This document shows, piece by piece, positions 32,436 to 44,615 of a stretch of DNA of 64,000 nt; the first letter of the stretch is position 1, and each line of letters opens with the position of its first letter. Below the pieces are notes generated by a model. The model was given only the letters and a program-made list of their open reading frames with translations, had not been told where the DNA came from and ran no database searches. Made by a program: the position numbers and the translations under genes. This stretch comes from Nothopassalora personata (lineage: Eukaryota; Ascomycota; Dothideomycetes; Mycosphaerellales; Mycosphaerellaceae), in assembly GCA_033816765.1 (NCBI GenBank), contig CM066290.1, positions 124,001 through 188,000 on the forward strand, written 5' to 3'.

Positions 32436-33550
32436 ATAGTAGATGTTATTAAGTAGACTCCTATAAACTAGTTTAGTAGTACTAGCAATGTCTTTAGTAG
32501 TAGATCTAGCTCTAGTAACGATTAAGATCCTAATAAGCGTCCTCCTAGTAATAGTAGAAAGGGTCTACCTACATCTAGTAGGATCTCTAAGCGTAAGACC
32601 CTTATTAAGGTACTTAGACTAGTTAAGTAGATTATCGAGAGTAGGCGCAAGATCACTAAGAAGAATATAACCTTATAGCTTACTATAGCATCCCTTAAGG
32701 TTGCCTTCTATAAGAAGAAGCTTCTAACTACTAAGGGTAGTATTACTAATCTACCGAACTAGGGTTAGATTAACGCGGCTACCTAGGATTTTAATTATAT
32801 AACAGTCGACCCTTAAGGTCGTATTTCTAATACTATTACTATAAACCTTAATAGTAGTTAGAACTACCTTCCTACCTTATAGGCTTCCGCTATAGACTAT
32901 CTTGTTTAGCACTTCGGTAGCGCCTGTAACCGCTATAAGGAGAGATCTAACCTTCCCTTTTCTAGTTGCTATACTATTCTAGGATAGTTTAAGGGCTGCT
33001 ATACTAACTGCGCTCTTAACAATTATTACGATAAGTGCAGCTTCTTCTCTCTACGGACCCTATAGTAGAGTGCCGCTAGTCTATCTAGAACCTACTAGTA
33101 GCCTAGTGTAGGTTATACTCGCTCCGCTAGTGCTATATTCTAGGGTAGTACATAGTATAGTCGATCTCCTCCTATTATACGTAGCAGTCCTCTACGTAAG
33201 GGCTTCCTATCTCTAGTTCTATACTCTCCTAGTATAAGTACCTCTAGATATAGTCTTTAGATGCTACCTACCTAGCTTATTCCTAGCGATATAGACTAGC
33301 GCCTAAGCATCCCTAGGGCTCCTAGTAATAGTTCTAGAACTGTCCTCCTAGAGCTTCGCCTCCTATTCTCTAACTCCCTCTCTTAGGATAAGGTTACTAC
33401 CTTAATTCGTTAGTTCCTATAGCGCTTAGGCACTAATAATAACTTTTAGGAGGGTACTATATTAAACTCGACTTCCTATAAGAGGGGTTCTAGAGGCTCT
33501 AGTAGTTTTAGTAGCAAGTAGTAGTCTAGATAGTGTACTTATATTAGGTC
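32436..33550 (+). pseudogene. Antisense accessory ORF of copia B, basic Ser-rich protein with Cys cluster
   Basis: Between the RNase H end of copia pol and its 3' LTR, the strand opposite to pol has a frame of about 370 codons interrupted only by TAG/TAA. In order: a Ser-rich start (FSSTSNVFSSRSS), basic segments (KRPPSNSRKG, RISKRKTLIK), a helical stretch and a Cys cluster near 32925-33045 (SACNRYKERS, SSCYTILG, FKGCYTNCALNN, DKCSFFS). RIP probably turned several Cys/His codons into Tyr. The tail is Ser-rich with a helical patch (RTVLLELRLLFSNSL). This spacing resembles Cys-cluster proteins often predicted in fungi. The ATG may be the ATA at 32436. Since RIP DNA has stops in every frame, the call rests on the protein-like content. 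Confidence 0.5.
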
Positions 33551-34142
33551 TTAGTAATTTAGTTAGGGCTAAAGGATAAAATAGCCGTTATAAGCAAGGG
33601 CGGTCTACTTCTCTATTTCCTTTTGTTTTGATACTATAGCTCCCCTAAATTGGAGTCTATAATAATGAACTAGATCTTACCTTAAAAGGCGGTTCTAAAG
33701 TAGGCCTCTCTATAGTCTAGTTACATAAGTATAGTAAGATATGCGATACCCTAAATGAATCTAGCCCTTAAGGCTAATAAATAAAAACTTTTCTCTACTG
33801 TCTCTAAACAAATGAGATATTGCTTTATAAATACTTGTGAATAAATGAAGGTCTTGCTATATATAAATGAAAGTGTAGTTAGTCTCTAGAAGCCTCCCTT
33901 AGAGAATGTAGTTTAGTGACTTTAGCTTTATGAGCTAATCTATAAGCTACTATATAGTAGGGATATACTTAACTACAATTAAGCCTTCTTTATGAACATG
34001 TCTATAAAAGTGGTTCCTTAGTCTAACATGCTTAGTTCTTCTATAGTTAGTGTAATCTCTAACTAGCTTAATAGTAGACTAGTTGTCTATAAGATCTTAA
34101 AGGCTTAAGCTTTATAGTTAGTCATTTTCTAGGTTTTATAGA

Positions 34143-34304
34143 TATAAGGGGCGGGCCCCTATTTCTTAGCATAGGCTACGCCTATGCGTTCGGATTGCTT
34201 TCCGACACCTTTTCTTCGGATAGCGTGTAACTTCCCCTTTCTTCTATATTGAACTTATTATAAACTTTATAGAACTTTAGTATATACGTTGTTTACCCGT
34301 AACA
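34143..34304 (+). repeat. 5' LTR of element D
   Basis: Starts TATAAGGGG (RIP form of TGTAAGGGG) and ends CGTAACA. Preceded by ATAGA. Confidence 0.9.
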
Positions 34305-34838
34305 TTAAGTTCGATCTATTCGAATTAGCTAGGCACCTACTATTAAAGAGACGGGATACGTAATAACGTCGCCGGGTAGCGAGAACCCCGGGACTAGTGC
34401 CCCGAATAAAAACTTCTAACTTATGCTTTAGTAACTATATTAGCGATAGGAAGAGATGTAAGCCGAGTTAATTACAACGCGCGCCGCTTTAAAAGAATCG
34501 GAAGACGCTCGACGTTAGTTAACACCTATAGTCTCGCTACTAGTTTATAATGAGACGACTACTAGTAACCTAATAAGATAGCTACTATAGACGCTAAACG
34601 CCGCCGCGCCCTCGCCGCGCACCGGAGAAGAACCGTCGGGTCCTAGAGGTTAGAACCCCCCTTCCTAGGATGGTAAGGTAGAGATATTCCGCGATTACTT
34701 CTTAAGGTTAAAGAGCTCTTTTAGGGCACGATCCGCCCTAAAACCGACGCTCTCTAAGGAGTATTACTAGGATGCGATTAACAACACCTTACTAGCGAGA
34801 GAGCGTACTAGGATGCGGCACTTCTAGGATAAGGGAGA
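34305..34838 (+). pseudogene. Leader and gag remnant of element D
   Basis: A plus-strand frame reads SPGSENPGTSAPNKN, then GKVEIFRDYFLRLKSS and LLARERTRMRHFWDKG, with TAG codons between. It breaks at the gypsy B LTR. Gag identity is inferred from position. Confidence 0.4.
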
Positions 34839-35258
34839 TGTTACGGGTTAGATTAGGCTAATGCTTAGTAACCAATTAGAGCCTCTATATTTAAGTAAGC
34901 GCTACTATAGCTAGAAAGGCACAGCTACCGTAGAGTAATCTATTGCTCTACGAGACCTACAAGACAGATCAATAGATTAGATTAGAGCACGACAGCAATT
35001 AATCTGTTACTCTATATAATCTATAAAACAGATTAACAGATCGGAGCAGATTAATAATAATTTCCTTTATATTTAGGAACGCTAAGAACCCTTATGGTTT
35101 CGATGCGTTCAACTTATGTTACTATCTCACTAATTGGAATACAACTCTTATTCCTATTATTTATCTTCGCTTAGCTTGCTTTAGCCTCTCTAAAGAATAC
35201 CGCCACGTGACTTAACTTATCTCTCTTTTAAGACTAGCCCTAGATCGAGATAATAACA
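34839..35258 (+). repeat. 5' LTR of gypsy B
   Basis: 420 bp. The boundary is set by comparison with gypsy A: the TTTAAACGCCCT leader starts just after the LTR in both. It shares ATTTAGGAACGCTAAGAACC and flanking sequence with the gypsy A LTR. Confidence 0.75.
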
Positions 35259-36538
35259 CTTTAAACGCCCTTAGGATAAGCGCTACTTAAGCAGCTAGTA
35301 GGGGAACACCCGCCCCTAGCGAAGTAGGAAGTATCCGCCGTACGCTACTATAATAGACTACTATAAAGGACGATGAGTCTAATAACGACGACGAGCCTAC
35401 TCTAAGGAAGAACGACGTTAAGGCTACTAAGCTAGACCTCTTCTACGGAGACAGAGCTAAGTTCGACGACTAGATTAACTAGATAGATATGTATCTTATG
35501 TTTAACCTAGTCGATGCTAATAAAAGAACTATCTTCGCTATTACGTACCTTCGCGGAAGTGCGCAGAACTAGATTAAACCTTACCTTAAGGAATACCTTA
35601 AAGGTATAGGACGATAAGACCCTACCGGAATGTTTAGGAGCTACACCCTCTTTAAAGAAAAGATGAAATCAATCTTTAGAACCTCGAACGAAGTCTAATA
35701 GGCTATACGAATCATTTAACACCTAAAGTAGAAGACGTCTACTTTAGAGTATACCGCTAAATTCGAAGAATACGGACAAATTACCGGATAGGACTAGACG
35801 GCGTTAATAACTATGTTCCGACGTAGACTTAAAGACTCCGTTAAGGACGAGTTAATAAGACACGGGGAACGGATCACTAACCTCGAAGAGCTAATAAAGG
35901 CGTCGATTGACATCGATAACTAGCTCTAGGAACGATACTAGGAGAAGAAATACGACTCTAAAGTAGGAGGAATAGTAGGATACGCTCCGGATCGTAGACC
36001 CTTAGGAGGATACGTTACGAAGGGAGAATTCTTACGACAAAGCCAGCCCTACTATAGACCACAGCTAATAGAACTGGACGTTACCTAACGAGGACGGAGG
36101 ATCGATAAGAGTAGGGGCTACGGAAAGCCCTTTAAAGGAAAAGGAAAACTCACATACTATGCCTATAGTAAGGAAGGCTACATAGCGCGGGATTGCCGCG
36201 GTAAAAATATAGTGCGCCGCGAGCAATTTAATATAATGTAACCCCGAACTAGTAAATCTAAGAGCAGCGTTAGATCTCGAGGAGATACCGACTATACTCG
36301 GAGAGTAGGGGAGAGAGCTAGCAATAGAAGCACGATGCCTCTCCTAGACTCCCTAGAAGGACGAGGAGGATACTATAGGTAGTAAATAGTAGTTATTCTA
36401 TTTAATGCGAAGAACTAACTACGACAGTTTAACATAATAACACGAAGAGTCGACTACGAGATCGAATCCGAATCTCGAAATAGTTATAGAAGCCTTTATT
36501 AGCGATTCTGTTACTAAGACTCGTGTTAAGTTTACTAC
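34839..36538 (+). mobile_element. Gypsy B, 5' fragment (LTR, gag, knuckle), nested in D
   Basis: LTR 34839-35258 (TGTTACGGG...TAATAACA) is followed by a plus-strand gag remnant (FYGDRAKFDD, YLRGSAQN, KPYLKEYL) and a knuckle remnant (CYAYSKEGYIARDCRGKN, about 36157-36210). From about 36187 on it is nearly the same as gypsy A 14110-14470. It stops at AAGTTTACTAC where C2 begins. The rest of pol and the 3' LTR are absent from the window. Confidence 0.8.
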
Positions 36539-36930
36539 TAATGTCTACTAACCACCCTATGTAGGCCTGTCTAAGTTATGGTAGTGTGGAGCGGCGCTTA
36601 TGTAAGTAGAGGTATTTACCGGTCCCGGGACCGTGAAATTAGGTCACGTGACGAGCAGCGTAGTAGCCGGATAAAACAAGAGGATTAGCGGACCTAAACC
36701 CCTATACCCTCTACTCGAGAGGTATAAATTGAATTGTTACCTTAATGCTACGCTTACAATTCTTAACTACGTAGTATATATCTTAATAGCTATACTAGTC
36801 CCGTTAGCTTACCTAAATGTCCAATTAAACCTAGATGAAATAGGGGCAAGTTAGACCTAAGGAACCCTCCCTCTAAACCTAAGGTTGACATAACTAAACC
36901 TAAGGTTAACACAACTAATCAGTCGTTAAT
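36539..36930 (-). repeat. 3' LTR of C2
   Basis: RIP-mutated version of the C1 LTR with a short extra repeat (CTAAACCTAAGGTT twice). Palindrome copy at 36614-36639. Confidence 0.88.
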
Positions 36931-39900
36931 ATATCCTCCCCTATTACGAACCTGTCCTTAGGTTCTAAAGCAGTAAGCCCGGGTATTATAGGTAGCTTAA
37001 TTAGTCGCTATAAGCTAAGGTAGTCTTATAGTAGCATAGTAGCTCACCCTACCATTTAGCTTAACATATAAGATGTTAGGCAGTCCTAGGGCCTACTAGC
37101 GATAGTTTATAAAGATCGAAAGGATCCTTCTAATAGAGACCGTGATAATAACGTTAATAACCGCGACTCGCATCCGTCGCACTACACTAACGTATACTAC
37201 GAAACTAGCGAGGGAATAGATAGCTATGTTAGCATTAATTGAGCGGGCTAGATAGTCAAATAACGTAAACGCCACTTATAAGACAAGTGAGCGTTAGTAC
37301 TAGCAACCTAATAAATCTAAAGACGAGTCCACCGCGTAGCTAGAAGGTAAGTTAAGGGAAGATAAGTAACTATAAGAAACAAGTAAGATCTAAGGACTAG
37401 AAGCACCTATACCCGAAGCATTAGAACTAGAATTAGAACTAGAATTAGAACTAGAATTAGAACTAGAATCCTATAGGCTATAGCTATAGCCGGAAATTAA
37501 CTAGAAACTAGGAGCCTATAGACCCGCACTAACCACTTAGTTCCACTTAGTCTTACATAACTCCTTTGTCTAGACCCACTCCTTATCGTAGCTAACACTA
37601 GTCTCACTAGACGCGTCCCTAAGTAGCTAGTTAGTGAAGTTCCTATAGTAGTTGCGGAAGAAGCTCTTATTACGCCCTTCGCTTATAAAGCACATCTACT
37701 CGAGAGTAGTAACTAAGCTAAGCTGCTTGTCTATCAATTTTACAGCTTGGACGCGCTAATTATGCATCTTCTTATAGAAGAGCTCCGAGTCTAGGCGGAC
37801 CGTAGCATTTAGCTACCTTCTAGCATTAAGGATAACTTCATTATTGTTCTAAGACTTTAAACCCGCTAGGGCATCGGATAGAGGGCTAATGCTACTAAGG
37901 TATATAGCCGTAGGAAAAGGATAGCCGGGTACTAGGCGTCGATACTTAAACCCTATAGCGCTTTCACTTAGCGTCTTAAAGTCACGATAGAGGTCCATCA
38001 CCTAGTGCATGCTCTAGCTTCTCTAGAGTTTAAGATAGTTATCGTCGCGGATCTCGACAAAGTAAGGGTTAATCTAACGTAGTGTCCTCTTATGTGCGGC
38101 CTACCTTATTAGAACGCCTATAGTAGTTACCCGCATTTACCTAGCGCTTAGGTCCTCTCTAAACTAGCTAATGCTATTCTTACTTAGGTAATTCTAGACC
38201 CTAACCAAGAAGAAACGCTTAAATTGGCCGTCTTCTATGTAGTCGTTAATCTAGTACTACTAGATAAACTCTCTAGCATTCCCTTACTTATACAAACCGT
38301 ATAAAAACTCCGGCCCACTAGTGCCCTCTAAGTTAAGAGAGTATAGCATGTTAAGCCGGTTACTAGTCTAGTAGTTTTCAATTTCGAGGTTTAAGTCGAC
38401 CCTAGCATACTATACTATAGTGTTCGCGTTACCCTCCTAATGAGCCCTATTAAAGCTAAAAATCGTAGGCCTAGGGAAGGAGATAAACCGAGTGCAGTGT
38501 TAAGGGTGTAGCGCTACTTATAAGAGCTATAGCCCGGGGTCTTGTCGCATGATCTATTAGCTTAGAGAATACTATATATTCTAGTAGACGCCGCCGTTAC
38601 TAACCTTATTTAATTCTCGTAGGTGCCATCGGTACACGTCGAATTCTCGACTTATTATTTCTCTAACTAATTTAACCCGCGGTGCTAGTTTAGCGTTATT
38701 GTACTAGTATAGCATGTTACTATTAATGTAGGTACCGGTGCTATTAAGATCGGCTTAGTTAGCTTCATTAATGCCGAATTTGTCGAGGATCTAGTTATAG
38801 TTAGCATACGTAACGATACTACTCGTAGTACCGACTTTGCCTCGAACGCGAAGGCAGCTAAGCGGGTTAACAGTCTTCTAACTACGCTTATTAGGGCGAA
38901 ACCACGACCCATTCTTCACCTTAATAGCTAAAAAACTCTTACCTTTAAGGAGCTAGTCTTAGACCTTAAGCGCGCGCTTACATAGGGTATTAGCGGTAAT
39001 ACCGGGATTTGTAACAAAGTAGAGGGCCTTATAGTAGAACTCTCGAACATACTAATCGTACATTATAGCGCTAACCTTACTATCCCTCTTAAGAACGTCC
39101 GAGATAGCATATTCGAGTATCTTAAGGCCCGCTATCCGGTACTTAGGTAGCTAGTTAATACTATCTACATTAATCGAGTTTCTAAACTTAATGCTATAGT
39201 ACCGCTTATTATAGGTGCAGTTAGCGCGCTTAATCCGGAGGGCCTCGTCTTCTTATAGGATCTAATCCTTAAAGACTAATATATCCCTAATTATAGCCGA
39301 AGGTAACATAGTAAGTATCGGATTACTATTCTTAGTTAGGGCCGGAGTAGATCGTAGGGTGCTAACCGGTGTACCTAGCGGACTGCCCTCGCGTATAGGT
39401 GCGCTATCTAGCGTTCGGTTAGGCGAGGATCGAGTAGGCGTAGTTATGCCCTTACCTATGCTCTCGCCTATACGGAGCTACTTAAGTCGACTCGACTTAC
39501 GACCGCCTCTCGATAGGACTGTAGGCTAGGTAGAGGCTAGTAGAGTTAGCGTAGTACTCTTTACACGTCCTTTGCCTTTACTACCCGGTAGCTAACGTAG
39601 CTAAGGCTATTATTAGCTAGATGGTCTAGGTTAAGCTATACTGTCCTCCGGGGACGCGGACTTCTTAGTAATAGTACCCTCTATAAAGTATAGAAGGCTA
39701 TCCTTATAGACGGCTAGGCGGTGTCTTCTAATGATCGCCCTACTCTTAGCCGACTGCGGATTAATGCTACGTGCTTTAGCCTCCCTATCGTACCGGGTAA
39801 GATTACTAGGCTCTAGAATTTGCTTGCGATCTATGCCCTTACGGCCGATCCTTATACGCTAGATTAGTACCCTCTAAATTCAAGGCGCACCCTTATTAGC

Positions 39901-40029
39901 GGCGGACTTCGGCGTGTTCGTCAAACACACCGCATTCGAAAGCCCTTATCGAGAGCAATCCAACGATCTACAAAGCAGGTTGCTGCCCCAAAAACTAAGA
40001 GGTTTCTACCTCATTCAATTTGGAGCAGT

Positions 40030-41391
40030 TTGAAGTTCTCTTCTCCTGTCTTTCTAGCCCCGGCTGCGGACGACTTCCCCTCCCGGTTTAGCGCTCCCGA
40101 AGCCGAACCTGCAACTCAATTCCAACGTTACTTCCTAAGGGAAGAGAAATGGACGAAGAACCGATCTTTAATCCCTCCCCTAGGGGACAAAGACCAACTC
40201 TCCGACCCTTCTACGCCAACCCAGCAATTTTCGAGCATCTTTCTTAACACGAATGAAGCGAACAAGATTATGCAAAGAAAATTTATCCCCGTTGTCGGTG
40301 CAAAAAGGCCAAGCCCGTTTGTCGAGACCGTATCGGATACATCGCCGCTAAAGCGCTACGAAGCAGTACGAACGTCCCAATCTAACGCCTTAGAGGCCGA
40401 ATCCAAGCTTAACGAAGCCTACCAATTGGTAATCGACGCCGCCGCTCTAGCAAAGGGCGACCGAAAGAGGCAAGACAAGGTCCTCGAACTTGTAGGCCTC
40501 TTTAGGGCCTTCCGCGAAGACAAGGCACTCCCGACGGCAACAGCAAAGATTGAGAAGCAGGTGTACGCCCTAGAAGGGTCAGTCGCTAAACTTACGAAGC
40601 TTATCGACAACAGGAACAACCCTACCGGGACCCAAAAGGGCCAAAACCCAACTTTCGCAAGTATCCTCTCCGGAGGCGACCCGGCCGTCCGGACCCAAAC
40701 TACGACACTACGCCAAAACTCCACCCCTCCGACACTAACCTCCTCCCAACCGAGGGTAGGTCAAACTACTACAAACGGAACCAAGACCGATAGTAGGAAG
40801 GCCTATAGAAAGAGGAACGGATGCCGGATCGTCTTCGGTATAGCAAACAATACTACCCCTCTCGACATAATCGCTACTCGCGATACGGTGAACCGGGCGT
40901 TCTCGGTAGCTAACCTATACCCCGGACACCCAATTCTCCTTAGAACTCGCCTCTCGGAAAAAGGAAACCTCGTCCTAACACTACGGGACGAGAAAGCAAA
41001 GGAAATACTCGAAAAGAACCTTACTCTCCTTAGGACAATTGTCCCTGTCCTTCAAGTCCTCGAAGACAACTCTTGGCACAAAGTAGTTGTGCACGGAATC
41101 GACCCTATTGCCTTTAAAGAGGACGGACCGCAGAAGGTCGCCGCCGAGCTCGTAGCCTTTAACAAAGGCTTTAACCTCGCAAATACCCCTCTTTGGCTTA
41201 CGAGCGAAGAAAAGCGCCTATCCCAAATGCAAGGTTCAATGCTACTCGCCTTTAAAACAAGCGAAGAAGCTACTAAGGCTAGGAAAGATGGCCTTTGGAT
41301 CGGCGCAAAGCACCTAAGGGTGCAAAGAGCGTTATCGAAAGAAGAGAGAGAAGAAAAACAGAAAGGAAAACTAGCCTCCCCCGGATGTTAG
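40030..41391 (+). CDS. LINE ORF1 (gag-like RNA-binding protein)
   Basis: A 453-codon open frame precedes the endonuclease/RT ORF, where LINEs encode the nucleic-acid-binding protein that packages element RNA. Residues 110-200 are helical and charged, a Pro/Thr/Gln linker follows, and residues 265-445 (GCRIVFGIANNTTPLDII, then WHKVVVHGIDP) look like RRM-type folds. No CCHC knuckle is present, unlike Tad-type ORF1 proteins. The frame is open upstream of 40030 (codon TTG) into the LINE's 5' end, and the first in-frame ATG is about 80 codons in. The original ATG may have become ATA by RIP. The stop overlaps the ORF2 start. Confidence 0.75.
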   Translation: MKFSSPVFLAPAADDFPSRFSAPEAEPATQFQRYFLREEKWTKNRSLIPPLGDKDQLSDPSTPTQQFSSIFLNTNEANKIMQRKFIPVVGAKRPSPFVETVSDTSPLKRYEAVRTSQSNALEAESKLNEAYQLVIDAAALAKGDRKRQDKVLELVGLFRAFREDKALPTATAKIEKQVYALEGSVAKLTKLIDNRNNPTGTQKGQNPTFASILSGGDPAVRTQTTTLRQNSTPPTLTSSQPRVGQTTTNGTKTDSRKAYRKRNGCRIVFGIANNTTPLDIIATRDTVNRAFSVANLYPGHPILLRTRLSEKGNLVLTLRDEKAKEILEKNLTLLRTIVPVLQVLEDNSWHKVVVHGIDPIAFKEDGPQKVAAELVAFNKGFNLANTPLWLTSEEKRLSQMQGSMLLAFKTSEEATKARKDGLWIGAKHLRVQRALSKEEREEKQKGKLASPGC

Positions 41392-44300
41392 TTACACCGT
41401 TACGTATCTTCCAAGCAAACCTAAACCGGAGCGCGGCAGCTACCGAGTCCCTACTCGAGCTAGCAATCCGCGAAAAGGCCGACATACTAGCAATCCAAGA
41501 GCCATGGCTTTTTATAGACGAAGAAAATAGTCTACGAAGATCTATAGCTCATCCGGCCTTTACGACTCTACTACCGTCTAGTACGTCGAGGATTCGCACC
41601 CTCTTCTATATTAGTAGACAAATCCAAGTCGAAATTACTCCGGTTCAAAACAGGGACCCGGATTTTCAAGTAATATCCGCAAAGGACAAGAAGGGGAATT
41701 CGATCCAAATTCTTAATGTCTACAACGAAAAAGATAGCGAGAATGTCTGGACGAACGAAAGAGCCCTATACCAATTTACGCCGGCAACAAATACGGTGTT
41801 ACTCGGCGACTTTAATATACGACACCCGTCGTGGGATCCATACGGAAAGGATAATAGCTTACGAGCTTTAACCTTTATTAACTGGATTGAAGCAAACAAC
41901 TTCTCTCTAAGAAATACCCCGAATATAGGAACCTTCTACCGAGTACACCTAAATAACCCGAGTGTCCTAGACCTTACCTTTACAAAAGGTAGGTTATCTA
42001 ACTCGGAGATAAACTGGCGTACGCTAGAGACCGGATCCGACCACCTAGCGATCTCTCTAGACATTAGAGGAAGTAATACTTCCTCTCTACCCCTACCCCC
42101 TCCTAGCGATAGACTACGCTTCGACACGTCTAAAGCAGATTGGAAAGGCTTTTCTCAAGTACTAAAGGATCGGAAAGTAGATCTAGAAGGTATAGAAGAC
42201 CTGGACCTACTAGCAAGCACCTTCTCCGACATTATATCTACCGCGGCTAAACTATATATCCCTAAACTTAGGGTAGTAGCTAAGTCTAAACCGTAGTGGA
42301 CGCCGGAACTTAAAGAACTTCGTAAACAAACATCTCGCGAACGTCGAAAATTAGCTAGCCCCCTAGCATCTACTCTACGCACCGATAAAGAAGCGTACCT
42401 AGGCGCAAGGAATAAATACTTCCTAGCTATCAAAAACGCTAAGCGAGACCATTGGAACAAGTTCCTCTAAAAGACCGATCTTACGTCGGTCTATAAGGCC
42501 TTCTCCTATACAAAAGTAGGAGGGAACAGTCTAATCCCGACTATAAACGGACAGGACACATTTAAGGGAAAATGCAAGGCCCTCCGGGGAACGCTATTCC
42601 CTTCTCCACCTCCGGATAACCCCCTAGACCCCTCCTGGGATAACTATCCTATAGGGGACTGGGACTGGGACCGAATACAATTAGAAGAACTGCAATCGGC
42701 ATGTAGTTCCTCGAAAGTAAAAGGTAAAACCCCAGGCCCGGATGGTATAACCCAAGCAATAATTCAACGCGCATTTCAAGCTATTCCAGACGCCTTTCTT
42801 AAGGTCTACGGCTCGCTATTAAACGAAGGGTACCACCCTAAGTGCTGGCGAGTAGCGATTGGATTTACTCTTGCAAAACCAGGGAAGCCCGACTACTCGA
42901 TTCCTAAGGCATATAGGATAATAGCCCTCCTTAACTGTCTAGGGAAAGTAAGCGAGAGAATACTAGCGAAAAGACTCGGAGCTCTAGCCGATACCGGCCC
43001 GTTACTTCACGACTCGCAAATGGGCGGCAGAACTAAACGTTCGGCCGTAGACACAGCCCTCCTCCTAACCGACTTTGTCGAAAGGAACCGAGTAAAAGGA
43101 AAGAAGACAAGCGTAGCCTTTCTAGACGTTAAAGGAGCCTTCGACCACGTAGCGAAGAACCGCCTCCTAAGAACACTAATTAAGCTACAACTCCCCTACT
43201 CGGTTATAAGGTGGGCTAAGTCCTTCCTCGAAGAACGGAGGATTCAACTATCCTTTAACGGACAAATAGAAGAGACCACGGACGTTGAGACAGGCGTACC
43301 GCAAGGTAGTCCAATCTCGCCGATTTTATTTCTTATCTATATAAGGGATCTTTTTACGGACATTAAAACCGTAACTCCCTTATCCTACATCGACGATATT
43401 GGACTCCTAGTTGCATCGACTAGCCTTAAGAAGAACGCAAAGACCCTCGAGAAAGAGGTTAAGCTCTTAACGAAGAAAGGAGCCGAACAAGCGATAGAAT
43501 TTGACCTCGCTAAAACCGAGCTCCTACACTTCGCAAAAGGCAAAGGACACGATAGTTCTATTACCCTACCAAGCGGGGAAGTTATTAAACCCGCGACAAA
43601 GGCCGTACGATGGCTAGGGATCTGGTTTGATACCTATCTTACCTTTAAAGAACATATTCAAATCCGAGCAACTAAGGCACTTGCCTCCTTCTACAGGATG
43701 AACCGCCTAGCGAATATAGGGAATGGGTTAAGCACTCGCTCCCTACGCACACTATACCTTTCTTGCGTTACTACCGTAGCCGACTACGGGGCGCCGGTTT
43801 GGTGGAAATCGAGGAGAGCTATTACCCCCCTAGAGGCTATACACGGAAAAGGCATTCGTAAAGTCCTAGGGGTCTTCCGTACTACTCCTACCAAGCCTGC
43901 CGAGAGAGAAGCAAACCTCCTTACCCCTCGAATTCGCCTAGAACGCCAGGTCCTCAAATATAGCTTAAGGCTAAAGAAGCTTCCCGAAGACAACCCGATT
44001 GCTAGGGCCCTAAGTAGTACTATCCCAATAGCTACGAAAAGGGTATTAGAGACGGGCTACGAGCTTTTACCGCCTAAAGAAGGCTCCAAACTCCAGGGGA
44101 TCCAAAGAAGACTAGAGACCTTTAAGTCGCTTAGTATAACCGACAAGTCGCTTAGTATAACCGACGAAGATTACCTTACCGTCCTAGTAGCTAAGGCTAC
44201 TAGAGACCGATTTTACAAGGCAAAGACTAAGAAGGAGCACGGCCCGAACAGCTACTTCTCTCGGTTTCAATATGAAGAATACCTCCCGCTGCAAATACAA

Positions 44301-44615
44301 TGCGAGAGGGCTACCTCGAGCGCCTACTACTCCTTACGTTTAGGACACGGTTTCTTCCGCGACTACCTTTACCGGTTCCACAAAACAGACGACGATAGAT
44401 GCCGCTGCGGCTAAAAAGAGACTCCAATTCACCTCCTCCAAGGATGTCGTCTATATACCGAAGTTAGGACTAGAAAACTAAGGGTAGCGGCCTTCCCTAT
44501 TCTCTTCCTATCTATCGAAGGACAGCAAGAGGTAATAGACTTTATCCGCACCACAGGTATCGCTACGCTAAAGTGGTACCGAGAGAGGAGAAGCGAACTA
44601 GAAGAGGTCGAATAG
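41385..44615 (+). pseudogene. LINE ORF2: apurinic-type endonuclease and reverse transcriptase, three nonsense mutations
   Basis: A 1076-codon frame reads in one phase from ATG 41385 to TAG 44613. It is broken by TAG at 42294, TAA at 42468 and TAA at 44412, each explained by CAG or CAA to TAG or TAA. The endonuclease (FQANLNRS, ILAIQEPW, LLGDFNIRHPSW, GSDHLAISLDI) keeps its catalytic motifs. RT motifs follow: AYRIIALLNCLGK, FLDVKGAFDHV, GVPQGSPISPILF and the catalytic YIDD (LSYIDDIGLL). A C-terminal CRCG...HLLQGC finger ends the protein. I see no RNase H domain. A 21-bp tandem duplication (44124-44165) repeats KSLSITD. Confidence 0.9.

Noticed and set aside
41295..41384. ORF2 of the LINE starting at 41295
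   Set aside because: The frame is open upstream, but the first ATG is at 41385, where the overlap with the ORF1 stop makes a natural start. The part before it is the other frame of ORF1.
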